DNA from: Saccoglossus kowalevskii
Taxonomy: Eukaryota > Hemichordata > Enteropneusta > Harrimaniidae
Reading direction: 5' to 3'
NCBI RefSeq assembly: GCF_000003605.2
Contig: NW_003106606.1
Location: 1-27,317, forward strand
Length of the DNA: 27,317 bases
The notes under the pieces were generated by a model. That model saw only the letters and a list, made by a program, of their open reading frames with translations, had not been told where the DNA came from and made no database searches. The position numbers and the translations under genes are program-made. Positions 9,800 to 19,285 of the stretch are shown here, in pieces (within the stretch, counting starts at the first letter, position 1; the number at the start of each line of letters is the position of its first letter).

Positions 9800-12700
9800 C
9801 TGTTAATTGAGCAAACAAATAATGACCTGAAATTAGATTTCATTGATAGACATAGTGAAGAGATAATGTAACTTATTGTTAAATCTGTAGATTCACTCCC
9901 ATAAACCCTGTTTTGACCTGTATGCAGATTGAAAAGCATTAACAGTCTATCAAGGATTTGGGTGAATAAAACTATGACTACACAATTATGGGATATAATA
10001 TGTAAATTAACTTATTCAATAGCTCCAGCCAATCACAGTTCTTTTATGTAATCAAGATAGGATTACACATGTAATTTCCTGTTCAGAAACAATATATGGT
10101 GGCCAATCAGCATCGTCATCATCAAAAACTGACAAAATTATTCTGCATGCAAGATTTCCACAGGGTAGCGATAAAAAAATTAAGTCTGTTTTGATGAGAT
10201 CAAAAACAATGATCATATACATGTGTAGACAATAAATGCAATGATTTGTGGTATAAATTACCTCATCACATGATAATTTTATGTTAATGAAGAAATAACT
10301 GTTGTCTGCCATAATATCCTCTGATTAAATAAACAGCAGAATAAAGATGGAAATACCAGATAAATGTTTTCAAACCAATTATGGAGGGACTGTGGGCCAG
10401 TAATTATTTCCAAATTCCAGTTATCTTGTGATACTGAATACATTAACCATGTACGGTTACTGTGATGGTTCACATGTACTGAGTCTTCTCTGGCAGAACT
10501 CCATTGTCCCAACTATATGAGATTGAATGATAAGCAGATTACATAAGAGTGGGCTGCTTTTCTCTGATTTTAGATGGATTTAAATTTCCACATTACCTTG
10601 GCAGAAACATTACTGTCACTGTCATCTGTTTCTTTGTGTTTTCTCCTTTTCTTTCCATGCTCAGTTTTAACTTTAATGTTTGTATATTCAATTGATTTCT
10701 CAATTTCTGCATTTCCTGATTCAGCTGTCATCACTTCTTGTTTGTTTGAGACAATTTCTTTCATCTCTACTGATGGAGAAAAACTGTCTACATTTGATGA
10801 TGGTACGTTACTTTCCAGCTGATATTTTTCACTTTTTCTTTTCTTTTTTTTCTTTTTCCTTTCTCTAGCAGTTTTATCCACTTCAGTTGTGTTTCCAGCT
10901 ACTGGAATGGATTGACCTAGTCGTTTATTTCTGTCAGGGCCTGCAAATATGAAAGTAGACCACTATATTTATTTTCTATCGATGACAATGCTACCAGTGA
11001 CAATGGAAAACTTTTTTTTCTAATTTGCCAATAATTTTTTTTTTTTGATGGCTATTTCAGATACATGTACATTGCCATAAAGCTGGAACCATTACAAAGT
11101 GAACTGAATGAACGATGTATATAGAAGACACTTAATTCTTTTACTAGTGTGTAACACTCAAAATAATCATTCCCCACTTCTGCAGTACTGTCAAATATCA
11201 AGTACTGAGACCATCTTTTGGCCATCGCCATCTCAATGGATTTCAATGTTGTGTACACCTAGTTAGTTTTGTTGTTGTTGAAATCTGTGCCATATTCATT
11301 ATCTAATCTGCATGAACAGATTTTAAATTTGTTGTAGTTGATTTCATTTAAATTTCTTACATGTCTGCTTTTGGATTAGTTTCTTAATAATTTATCTGTT
11401 TCTATTAATTACGTACCAAATCTGCTTATAATTATGAACCAATAAGAATCATTTTTTGGATAATAATCTCTAAAATTTGCTGCATACATGAAATACACAT
11501 GTACTCAAATGAATTCCTATTAATTGACAAAATAATAATCTCAGTTTAAGAATGTCTAGGTATTATTATTATTGTTTTTTATTGATTATTTTATTTTGCA
11601 TACTTAATTGAATTTATGATTTAATTTGGTTAAACAATATTTGATAAAATAATTTCTCTAATACAAAGTTTGCATGCAAATGTGAATGAGAATAGTGTGT
11701 TTATGAACAAATAAGTCATATTTTAGTGATCCAGTATACAATACATGTTATAGTGCATGTTGCACTATATATTTATTATACATGATTAGTCTTCAAACTT
11801 TTCTTTTCATACCTTCAGCACAAAGGAGCACTTTCTAAGCTTTTTCTGATTAGCACTAAAATTTTGTCCATCTTGAATTGAATTGCTATATGTGTCGCAT
11901 ACGACTTATTTACCACTTCCGTGTCACTGAGAATGTTCTAGAACCGTACTGTGTCTGGGTGGAATATTCTAGATTTTTTTTAGAAACTGGTTGAATAGGT
12001 AATAGAACACTGTAGGAAACAGTAGAAGGTAACGGAACATTCTAGAAATTTGTAGTAAGTTCCAGACTCGTTATGTATGCTGATGTAATGGTCTATTTAT
12101 AGACAGTGGGGGTATATATAGGGGAGTTGTTCAGCACTGAGTTCAGATCGGAGATCTCGTCGAATTGTATTGGAGTTTAAGTATCTAGTTATTGGAGTAG
12201 TGGAGTTTTAACGCGTTATTGTATTTGTATTGTATTTGCAGAGTATAATAATACCAGTACCAGTTGAAACCTCATCTGTTGGCTCCGTGTTCGTATTTTA
12301 TCATCGCCGCCAGGGAAGTCTTTCTGTTACTGTTGCCATTTTGGTATTTGAACCATCACACCTGTACTATACCAATTATGGTAATATTACGTAGCGTGTG
12401 ACAATGTGCATATGAGTGACATTAAGGTACATGTAATATGTAATCAAAACTTACCACAACCGAATGGTGTGTATCTAACTTTCAGTCCTTCTGGTAGTTG
12501 AGTATACATGGGTACTGCTGGTGATGGTATGTCTACTGGTGGCTGTTTCACAGATTGTAAAATAGACATTTGTCCTTTGATAGGAAGAGCTACCAGAAAA
12601 AAAAATGGAGAAAATCTATCAAAGATATGGATACAGAAGCATTAACATTCAGTAATCTTGTGAGATATTGCTCTGGAACAGCATTAATTAAATCAAAATG

Positions 12701-15067
12701 GCTGCCAGTCAGCCATTTCAGAATCGAACTGAAAAACAAAATGAAATGCATCACCAGCCTATAACGTCTATTGTATGTACCAAGTTTGAACAAAATCCAT
12801 CCATAAGAGATTGAGATCTGGTTTAGCACAAAAATGACCACCATTCGGCCATTTGGAATCAGATTATCAAACCAGTACATCATGTATGACTAATGTATAA
12901 TGAATATATAAATCATAATCATAATCAGTCAAAGCATGTCAGAACTGCATTCATTAAAACAAAATGGCCACTTGTCGGCCATTTTGAATCCTAACTGGCT
13001 GGCATCAAGGTCCAGAGTGACAGAAATGCTTGATTTTGATGATTTTTCAGCACAAAAATGGCCACCATTCGGCCAACTTGAATCAGATTGAAACAAATTG
13101 ATGTGCATATGTTAATATTATGTATGATGTATGTGTGAAGTTTGAATGTAATCAGTTGAGGCATATCTAAAATACAGGTTCGGACACTGAGGCCAATCCA
13201 TAAGTACCTGTTTTCGGACTGCGTCTGATCGGGGACTAATTATAGTATGTCTTAAACTCAGTAGAGAGGGGGTGTTACCTGGAACAAGTGTTGAGGTCTT
13301 CTTTGAAGGCAGAAGAAGGTTCAGATTCTTGCACTGTCAAGAAATAGAAATACAGCTAGGAAATAACTAATTGTTGTTATTGTTAATAAAAGTGTATTTA
13401 ACATGATTTGTGTTCAAAGGTTGTACATGCACATTTGAGAACACAGCATGTTGTAATTGTATCATGATCAGAGATTATTAAGTGGTTTGGACTAAGTCTG
13501 AAAGAAGGCACACTTTGTCTGTAAAATCTGGTAAATCACGGGATGTTGTCATACACCTGGCTGTTAGTTAATAGTACAATACCTTGGATTGGTTGCCAGT
13601 TACTGCCTGTACTTCATAGTCTATAGCACTGTCTGGATCATTGGCAATCTTTTGTGTACCATTTAATACAACGGTTTGTCCACTCAACTGTGCTGGATTA
13701 AACTAAAAATAAATCAAAATTTTTTACATATTTTAGCGGCTAACATTTTTCATTCAATTGAATATTGTAATTTCTGAAAAAAATGAAACACTTATATGTT
13801 GATTGAGACATGATTCACCGAAATCAATGAAATGTACCTCTCTCATAATATCGGTAGTAGTTTTCAACTTTACACATTCACACACAAGTAACAAAGATGG
13901 CTGCCTGGCAAAATTTGACAGTGATAATAGGTCATAGATAACCGCATTTTAATCTTATCAAATATATAAATGCAACCACAGAATTTTGTCAGGAACAATG
14001 GCATTGTCAAATCTCATAAATAGAAATCTGGGCAGTATAAGTAAACATCAAGAAAAAACTGTCATACATGAAAATGTAGAAAATAAATACAGTGTTTGAA
14101 ATTGGCCAAAAAAAAAACATGCCAGACACCAGGACTGGTAATTTGCCTGCACTTGTAAAAAGTTGTCAGTCCTATGTTTTTTTTCTTGGAACATGTTGAA
14201 CATCAATAGAAGATGTTACATTCCTTTTCAATTTATTTCATTTATAATCGTATCAATTGCTGTATGAGAAATGCAAGAAAATTAAACAAAATGTATGTAC
14301 TTGCATCCTCACACGTCAGAACATAGTCGCTGGTTTGCATCCAGTGGTGCATTTTGCCGATGCCAAACCCCCATAAAAATTCTAACCATTTTGAGACATG
14401 CATAGCAAACCACTCAACACTCAACACAAAGTTGCTGGTTCACTTTCTAAAACATCATGGTGGTGACAGTACATCATGTACATGCATAGTACTTACATTA
14501 TAGGGTGCCTTTATCAACCAGACTTCGTTATTGTCATTATTGATGTCTTCAATGCATACTGACGGATTAACTTTATGTAAAACCTGCACAAAGTCTTCAG
14601 GACAGCCATATCTGAAAGCAGTACAAACCATTACAATTGTGAGTTAACTGAACTGAATTTCATAATTTCTATAGTTTCTTTGTTAATTAAGAATCCAAGG
14701 TTTTTTAATTGCACATATGTACCGCAGGTCTGGCCAAAAACATGCAGTGTCCTTGTCACATTGCTTATGAACCACAGAAGTCACATACATTCTGCATCCT
14801 GACTGTTTATGTTTCCCAATAGCCGATCAAAATAAATTTGTTTCTTGCAACAATGTAAATGAAAATAGGATAGGCAGGTATAATTTTGCATAACATTGTT
14901 CCAAATATAGCAGTATAATGTCAATGTACCAACTCCTTTTTTGTCTCTTGTTTGTAACAGGATGGTGTGTGATGAAACCGATCATACTCACCTATTTTAA
15001 GGAATGCTTTAAAAATAAATAATTACCTTAGCTTGTCTTCTGTTTGTTGTTCAATCATATGATCCAT
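9731..15067 (-). CDS. POLR1G: RNA polymerase I subunit POLR1G (RPA34/CD3EAP), complete
   Basis: Seven coding exons on the minus strand: 15067-15027, 14611-14497, 13702-13583, 13333-13279, 12589-12455, 10940-10597 and 9799-9731. All have GT-AG borders and compatible phases, giving 292 residues. Known role: partner of POLR1E (RPA49) in the TFIIF-like heterodimer of nucleolar RNA polymerase I, acting in rRNA initiation and elongation. Sequence evidence: N-terminal RYGCPEDF (human RFSCPPNF), EVWLIKAP (human ELWLIQAP), FNPAQLSGQTVVLNG, the LPEGLKVRYTPFGCGPD segment (human IPPGLRPRFCAFGGNPP), then a lysine-rich tail with KKKKKKRK, VKTEHGKKRRKHK and a terminal KKKHKKKK. The human protein is about 510 residues, and the difference is in the tail. 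The start codon has A at -3 and G at +4. Confidence 0.92.
10597..10940 (-). CDS. POLR1G: POLR1G coding exon 6 (lysine-rich region)
   Basis: Acceptor ATTTGCAG, donor AAG|GTAATG. It starts by completing a Gly codon, then PDRNKRLGQSIPVAGNTTEV, a run KKKKKKRK, an acidic/serine stretch, and KVKTEHGKKRRKHKETDDSD. The open frame continues past the donor for nine codons into the intron, which would give an alternative C-terminus if intron 6 were retained. Confidence 0.9.
11220..11870 (+). mobile_element. Degenerate copy of the 818-2381 element family
   Basis: It repeats the family words in the same orientation ('atctcaatggatttcaatg', 'cctagttagtttt', 'ctgcttataattatgaacc') and ends with TCAGCACAAAGGAGCACTTTCTAAGC, a mutated form of the right end at 2370-2392. 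The left TIR is not recognisable. It lies in POLR1G intron 5, just before the LTR. Confidence 0.5.
11931..11943 (+). promoter_or_regulatory. Heat-shock element 1 (perfect 3-unit)
   Basis: GAATGTTCTAGAA fits GAAnnTTCnnGAA exactly and lies about 170 bp upstream of the LTR TATA box. Confidence 0.6.
11962..11973 (+). promoter_or_regulatory. Heat-shock element 2 (2.7 units)
   Basis: GAATATTCTAGA matches the first two units fully and the third in its first two bases (GAT instead of GAA). Confidence 0.45.
12035..12047 (+). promoter_or_regulatory. Heat-shock element 3 (perfect 3-unit)
   Basis: GAACATTCTAGAA fits GAAnnTTCnnGAA exactly, 65 bp upstream of the TATA box at 12113. Confidence 0.6.
12113..12120 (+). 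promoter_or_regulatory. TATA box of the solo LTR
   Basis: TATATATA followed by GGGG, with a plausible start region about 25-35 bp downstream. It is downstream of the three HSEs, the usual order in heat-inducible promoters. Confidence 0.5.
12455..12589 (-). CDS. POLR1G: POLR1G coding exon 5
   Basis: Acceptor TTTTCTGGTAG, donor GTAAGT. It encodes LPIKGQMSILQSV and a proline-rich linker, then the conserved LPEGLKVRYTPFGC block. That block corresponds to the segment following the dimerisation module in RPA34 proteins. Confidence 0.9.
12695..13096 (+). repeat. Four degenerate copies of a GGCC-palindrome repeat
   Basis: Copies near 12695, 12831, 12961 and 13055 read AAAATGGCCACCATTCGGCCA followed by TTTTGAATC or close variants. 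Spacing is about 94-136 bp. Each core is an inverted ATGGCC/GGCCAT. 'aagtttgaa' recurs between copies. They fill the left part of POLR1G intron 4. Confidence 0.75.
13279..13333 (-). CDS. POLR1G: POLR1G coding exon 4 (55 bp)
   Basis: Acceptor TTGACAG, donor GTAACA. Encodes CKNLNLLLPSKKTSTLVP, matching the strand that precedes the linker in RPA34 (human ATLLAPS-like). It ends in phase 1, and its last base with CT from the next exon makes an Ala codon. Confidence 0.85.
13583..13702 (-). CDS. POLR1G: POLR1G coding exon 3
   Basis: Acceptor TTTTTAG, donor GTATTG, phase 0 at both ends. Encodes FNPAQLSGQTVVLNGTQKIA and DYEVQAVTGNQSK, beta-strand-like sequence of the dimerisation barrel (human FNGRHVPLSG and YRVLSS segments). 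Confidence 0.9.
14497..14611 (-). CDS. POLR1G: POLR1G coding exon 2
   Basis: Acceptor CTTTCAG, donor GTAAGT. Encodes YGCPEDFVQVLHKVNPSVC and NNEVWLIKAPYN. W-L-I-K-A-P is the most recognisable RPA34 signature in the gene. Confidence 0.92.
15027..15067 (-). CDS. POLR1G: POLR1G coding exon 1 with start codon
   Basis: ATG at 15067-15065 in context CAAGATGG (A at -3, G at +4), then DHMIEQQTEDKL and two bases of an Arg codon before donor GTAATT. The Arg joins YGCPEDF in exon 2, giving the RFSCPPNF-like motif of the family. An acceptor (CTAATTCAG) 21 bp upstream of the ATG suggests a 5' UTR intron. Confidence 0.82.
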
Positions 15068-15202
15068 CTTGAGACACTAGTTAGCTAACTGAATTAGCAA
15101 CAAATACATTAATCACGGAGGTGAACAAAATGACTAAGTCAAGTAAAATGTCATTGCAATGACTGTTAAAATGATTAAATAATAACACAAAAAGATTGAA
15201 AA

Positions 15203-15272
15203 ATTCTATTCTATTTTATTCTATTCTATTCTATTCTATTCTATTCGTTTCGTTTCGTTTCGTATCGTATCG
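15203..15272 (+). repeat. Pentanucleotide array, 14 units in three homogenised blocks
   Basis: Fourteen 5-bp words: ATTCT (with one ATTTT) eight times, ATTCG once, TTTCG three times, TATCG twice. Each new word differs from the previous by one base, so the array changes identity step by step. It lies in the proposed POLR1G 5' UTR intron. Confidence 0.95.
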
Positions 15273-15273
15273 T

Positions 15274-15300
15274 AGTCCCTCTATATCTGATAGAGGGACT
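15274..15300. repeat. Perfect 11-bp hairpin next to the pentamer array
   Basis: AGTCCCTCTAT and ATAGAGGGACT surround a 5-base loop. A related ATATAGAGAGGGAC lies at 15844-15857, inverted relative to the left arm, so the two could be ends of a small element spanning 15274-15857. Confidence 0.75.
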
Positions 15301-15587
15301 GTGTGTAAACAAAATGTTCTGGATACATACACCCCTCATTTCAAATAGTCGACTCTATAATCGGTTTCTTTGCTCACCGTTTACAAGTTTTCCTTATCAA
15401 ATTTTAGCCTGAACTGTTTTGCTAACCACTTACATGTATTATTCAACATCGACCGTACTGTATAGTTCCGGTATTACAATGCCGTAATATTGGTAGTGAA
15501 TGTGTTTTAAAAGCTGTTCTCCAAAGGACTGATAGAAAAAAAGATAAAAACGCCATCGCTGTACAGAAAACACTCACTTATACTTAC

Positions 15588-15630
15588 ATTACAATGAAAC
15601 AAATCATTTGTCAGTGATGTACACTCTGGT
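15588..15630 (-). other. POLR1G: Proposed non-coding first exon of POLR1G
   Basis: On the minus strand a consensus donor AT|GTAAGTAT ends at 15588, and a TATA box lies upstream at 15661-15655. Splicing to the acceptor before 15088 removes 499 bp. The right end is estimated from the TATA position. Spliced, it would contain a seven-codon upstream ORF ending at the junction. Confidence 0.4.
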
Positions 15631-15654
15631 TAGCACTATCGATGGCCGCGTGGG

Positions 15655-15661
15655 TTTTATA
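15655..15661 (-). promoter_or_regulatory. TATA box of POLR1G
   Basis: TATAAAA on the minus strand within GATATAAAACCCACGCGG, 25-30 bp before the proposed first exon. Confidence 0.45.
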
Positions 15662-15683
15662 TCAGGTGTTCAAATTCAACCTT

Positions 15684-15696
15684 TGAACTTTGACCT
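15684..15696 (-). promoter_or_regulatory. DR1 nuclear-receptor motif
   Basis: On the minus strand AGGTCA-A-AGTTCA, a near-consensus direct repeat with one-base spacing (HNF4, RXR or COUP-TF type). It is 22 bp upstream of the TATA box. Confidence 0.4.
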
Positions 15697-15932
15697 GACT
15701 GTAAAATGTTTGAAGATAGCACGCAATAGAAGCTAAAACACAAAAGTAGCCGACAGCAACTTGGGTGGTCGTATTATAATGCATACTACAGTTAAATATA
15801 ATGCATATCTCGAGATAGGATTATTATTCCACGTGCCCTCTTAATATAGAGAGGGACAATGGAATTATAATAAAAAAACTAACCAGTCTAATCTAGAATC
15901 AAAAATCTGAAAAATAAATGAATAAAATATAA

Positions 15933-16010
15933 TTGTTCTGTTTAGTAAAATAGCATACACCGACCCGAAGATCATACTATACTATATTTTTAGTATATTT
16001 AACAGAACAA
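15933..16010. repeat. Short inverted repeat (78 bp)
   Basis: TTGTTCTGTT at 15933-15942 and AACAGAACAA at 16001-16010 are exact reverse complements, with further partial pairing inside (TTTAGTA/TAGTATATTT). It could be a very small MITE. Confidence 0.6.
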
Positions 16011-16441
16011 AAATAGACGAAAACAAAATCCAGGCTGCAATAATTAGTATAGTATTAAACACGGAAAATAAATACTAAAGCGTTGACCAATAAAAAGTCA
16101 GAGGGGGAAAGGTGCAAATTATAAGTTTATTTCCGTTTTAGATGTTGCTGTGATTTTTTTTGCCTCTCTCTTTCAAGTATGTGCGGGAATTTTAAAAATA
16201 AATATTTGTTTTTGTTTTCAAAATACACTATGATCGCCCAGCCTTTCTAATGGTTAACTCATAAAACACATAATAACATTAACTACATACGTTCAGGAAC
16301 ATCCACGAACAAGAAATGTACATATATACATATGTCATTGTCCCAAATTAGTAAACAAATACAAACAAATGGTACATAAATTTTAGTTTTAAGACCAAAC
16401 GTAAACAAAAAGAAGACATTCCAAAGCAATCACCTTTACTC

Positions 16442-16485
16442 TGTGTTGCGTTGCGTTGCGTTGTGTTGTGTTGTGTTGTGTTGTG
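16442..16485 (+). repeat. Pentanucleotide array TGCGT/TGTGT
   Basis: TGTGT, TGCGT three times, TGTGT four times and a partial unit. The C/T difference is compatible with CpG deamination acting on whole blocks. Confidence 0.93.
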
Positions 16486-17279
16486 AAACACAAGCGCCAG
16501 TCGATATAACAATTATATATTACTTTAAATTCGTTATTTTATGATTACAGTAAAATGAGATTCCAAAATGACGACATTACATGGTGATAACACAATCTTT
16601 CGAACCATTGACAACAAAGTTAGCTAGCTGTATCTTTAGCGACATGACGATTCCAAAAAAGTGTAAATGCAGAATCAAATCTGGGAATTTGAATTACTAA
16701 TAGAATATTTATAATTTATTTTTTACGAAGAAAAAAACATGATATTATAATGAAACATTTCAACTATGATCTGGGAATAGTTTTAAGCGTGAACAGAAAG
16801 TATAAAGAAGCACCGAAAAGCCTTAAAAGAAAAAGACAACTGGAGTCAGAATACCATTACTTAATTCCGTTCGAGTAATCAGCACCTCAAAATAATAGAA
16901 AGAGGGATATATACTTGGCTAAAAACACAAATAGGTAATATGTGAGCGATGCATTGTGAATGAGAATGAAAACGAAATCAGCTTGTTAGCATCATGTCAT
17001 TTTCCCCCTTTTTATTCCCAGTATTAGTGACTTGTCAACTGAACATAAATGTGTAATGATCAAAAACATCTCTTATTTAGACTTCTAAATAGAAAAAATG
17101 AAACCACCCCATCCCCACGATTATGGTTAATATTTTCGCCCGCCCATTTGTACCGGAAAAATATGTGAAAGGCGTCGCCAATTTACTAGTACAATGTATA
17201 TTTAACAAAGCGTGATTAGAGGTACAATTTAAGACCTTTTTTCAACTTATCGAGTGCCTAAATTTTACCTGAGTGGTCC

Positions 17280-17414
17280 CGGTGACTGAGGTCACAACGG
17301 GGTCACAAACCGGGAAATACCGTATGTCTCTCAGGCACACGTCGTTGCGCGCCGTCATATATACTCGCCCACCTAGCCTGAAATTTGGAGTAGAAATTTT
17401 ACATCTACTAGCGT
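17280..17414 (+). other. GC-richer segment with ATG frame and strong donor, unassigned
   Basis: Contains an inverted CCCGGT...ACCGGG around repeated GGTCAC/GTGAC, then ATG at 17324 opening MSLRHTSLRAVIYTRPPS, an arginine-rich N-terminus like a mitochondrial presequence, then consensus donor T|GTAAGTTGAG at 17415. Its phase does not join in frame to the THNSL1 exon at 19353 (it would make TGA). It may be a leader exon, part of another transcript, or chance. Confidence 0.2.
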
Positions 17415-17543
17415 GTAAGTTGAGGCATACATCGTTTAACGATTTTTTTTTAAATAATACAATATATAAGACCCAGAATTATAGCTAGGGGGTTGACCAC
17501 TGGAAACTCAAGGGACGTGCCAGAATTAAAAATCAAAGAACGA

Positions 17544-18060
17544 ACTCCCGTGTGCTGAGAGTATTGGAGACGTATTAAACATTAATTAGCCCTCCAAACA
17601 AGAAGCTTGGTAACTAATATTTGTCTGCTATTTGAGATCTACAACATGAAAACATGGTCTACATTTTTGAAGTTTATAATACTTTAAAAAAATACATTTT
17701 GATTTTACATCTGTGGTTTTCAGTCTAATTTATTTCAAAACACCTTTGCCACAAGTTTGAATTTAAATATTTTTTGTTGTAATACCAGAAATTGCTAATA
17801 CTGATTAGATAATCAATATGCATGTTTTTCATTATTGATTTAACCAAATTACAATGCAATGTGCTGATTATGCAATTAGTATGCTCGAATTTCAATCAAA
17901 AACTAATGCATTGTCGGTTCCCAGGCACTTATATACCAAGTCTTAGTATTTAAATGGAATAATTGTTTTTTTGAATTATTATGCAAACTAAGCAATTATC
18001 GTAGATTTCAAGATAAACTGTGTCAGTTGTTTTGACAAATCTAATTTCATATTTATTGTT
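17544..18060 (-). mobile_element. Decayed inverted copy of the 818-2381 element family
   Basis: Starts with ACTCCCGTGTGC (17544-17555) followed by TGAGAGTATTGGAGAC, the exact reverse complement of the right end at 2355-2381. Downstream, reversed family words persist ('aaaaactaatgca', 'tatgcaattagta', 'ctgattagataatcaatatg'). The other terminus is not recognisable. Confidence 0.6.
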
Positions 18061-19271
18061 CTTATTGATCATTCCTCCTTATAAGGTTGGCAAGTGAGAA
18101 CGTATTGACATCGGACACACCGTGCTAGCACGGTTATGTATGCAAGTCGATAAAAAGAGACAGCAGACTAGGAGGGATATGCCGAAACTACATGCATGGG
18201 AGACACCAAATAAATGAATAATTGCCCGTAAAATGTAAGGATTTCCATATTGAAATTAATCTTCATTTGTTTTTAACAATTGTTAATATTTAAATTAGTG
18301 GATATTTCTATAATTGTGAATTTGTTTGAGAGAATAATTTTGAATTATATTTATGTCTTTATTACGGACTTCTATAGTGCATAGATGTTTAACTTCCCAT
18401 TTCCACATTAATTTGTTTAAAGCGGGGAACGAATATATTGTATGAAACAGGCCAAAATTTTCACTTTCAGGCCGTAAGTTTCAAGAGTTTAAATTTTATA
18501 GAAAGTATGTTAAATTCTTTAAAACTAAAAATTAGTATTTCAGCTGATTAAAAGCAACACGAGCCTTTATCTGTGAATCAAATTTTAATTAGAATGGAAC
18601 TTCACTAGCATATATTCTATTATTTAAATAAATGGTTGGTACGTCATACGTCTATTTCGACAATAACATGTGTGCCATCTAATTCATAATATATCCGAGT
18701 CATTTTCTTCGTTTTGAAGGCCCCATCAAACCTTTCAAACAGAGAACGAAAGTAATATTTTAAGATTTTAGTTTCTAAGTAGCAATAAACGTGTCATTCA
18801 TTTCCAGTTAACTCGCACGGATAACACCGATGTGGTTCCATGAGATCCGATCTATGCATACTACTAGTATTAGACGTTGCTTCCCTTGCTTTCTTACTCC
18901 TTCTGGTTATTAAAAACAGCGCTGTAAGTGCTTAAATAGTGTTCGCTAATTTTGTCTGTTCACTTGCTAGTGTTCGTTTACTTCACATAAGTAATCGGTG
19001 CCGTTTCCGGTCATGGTTTTACTCATGTATGAGTTTTTCGAAGTTATCACATTTCACTTTTAATGTATGTTATTCTTGAACAACATGCAGATACGGAGAT
19101 ATATCACAAGTTTTGGAAGTTCGATAGATCACCTCGCTGAAAATACCACACTCCAGTCAAGTTGCGTGACGCACTGACGGTCTACGTAAAAATATACGTC
19201 TGCTATCTATAGCTGTACATAATATTGATTTGCCAATATAGCTCGATATATTATATACGATAGTAGCTTCC

Positions 19272-19285
19272 ATGATGTATATACA
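19272..19285 (+). CDS. THNSL1: THNSL1 proposed coding exon 1 (14 bp)
   Basis: ATG ATG TAT ATA CA followed by donor GTGAGT. The two leftover bases complete the split codon opening exon 2, giving MMYIQNVWCRSVASSF. The intron is only 67 bp. The second ATG has A at -3. This is the only nearby ATG with a consensus donor in the required phase that also sits close to exon 2; an alternative is ATG at 19015 with a GTATGA donor. Confidence 0.45.

Larger units (their letters stand above)
11893..12403 (+). mobile_element. Probable solo LTR in POLR1G intron 5
   Basis: A 511-bp segment starting TGTCGCATACG and ending CGTAGCGTGTGACA, imperfect short inverted ends of the TG...CA type. It contains a promoter-like core: TATATATA (12113-12120), then CAGCACTGAGTTCAG about 25 bp on, and a GTTGAAACCTC/CTCCGTGTTCG segment typical of an R-U5 region. 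No gag or pol follows, so it is a solo LTR. I could not find a clean target-site duplication, so the ends may shift by several bases. It is antisense to POLR1G. Confidence 0.55.
15700..19271. other. Interval between divergent POLR1G and THNSL1
   Basis: No conserved gene seen. It contains a 78-bp inverted repeat (15933-16010), a pentamer array (16442-16485), a GC-richer segment with a strong donor (17280-17414) and a decayed TIR-element copy (17544-18060). The rest is AT-rich unique-looking sequence. Regulatory DNA for both genes is expected somewhere here. Confidence 0.45.

Noticed and set aside
10574-10868. Plus-strand open frames opposite POLR1G exon 6
   Set aside because: They are the antisense of a lysine-rich coding exon, which gives Phe/Leu/Ser-rich frames; no splice or start support.
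12570-12883. Open frames on both strands across POLR1G intron 4
   Set aside because: They are read through the GGCC-palindrome repeat; the plus frame and the minus frame do not match the RPA34 reading frame beyond exon 5.
18830-18924. Possible THNSL1 first exon (ATG at 18830 opening MWFHEIRSMHTTSIRR, or the frame ending at donor GTAAGT near 18925)
   Set aside because: Presequence-like, but the available donor phases do not join exon 2 in frame.
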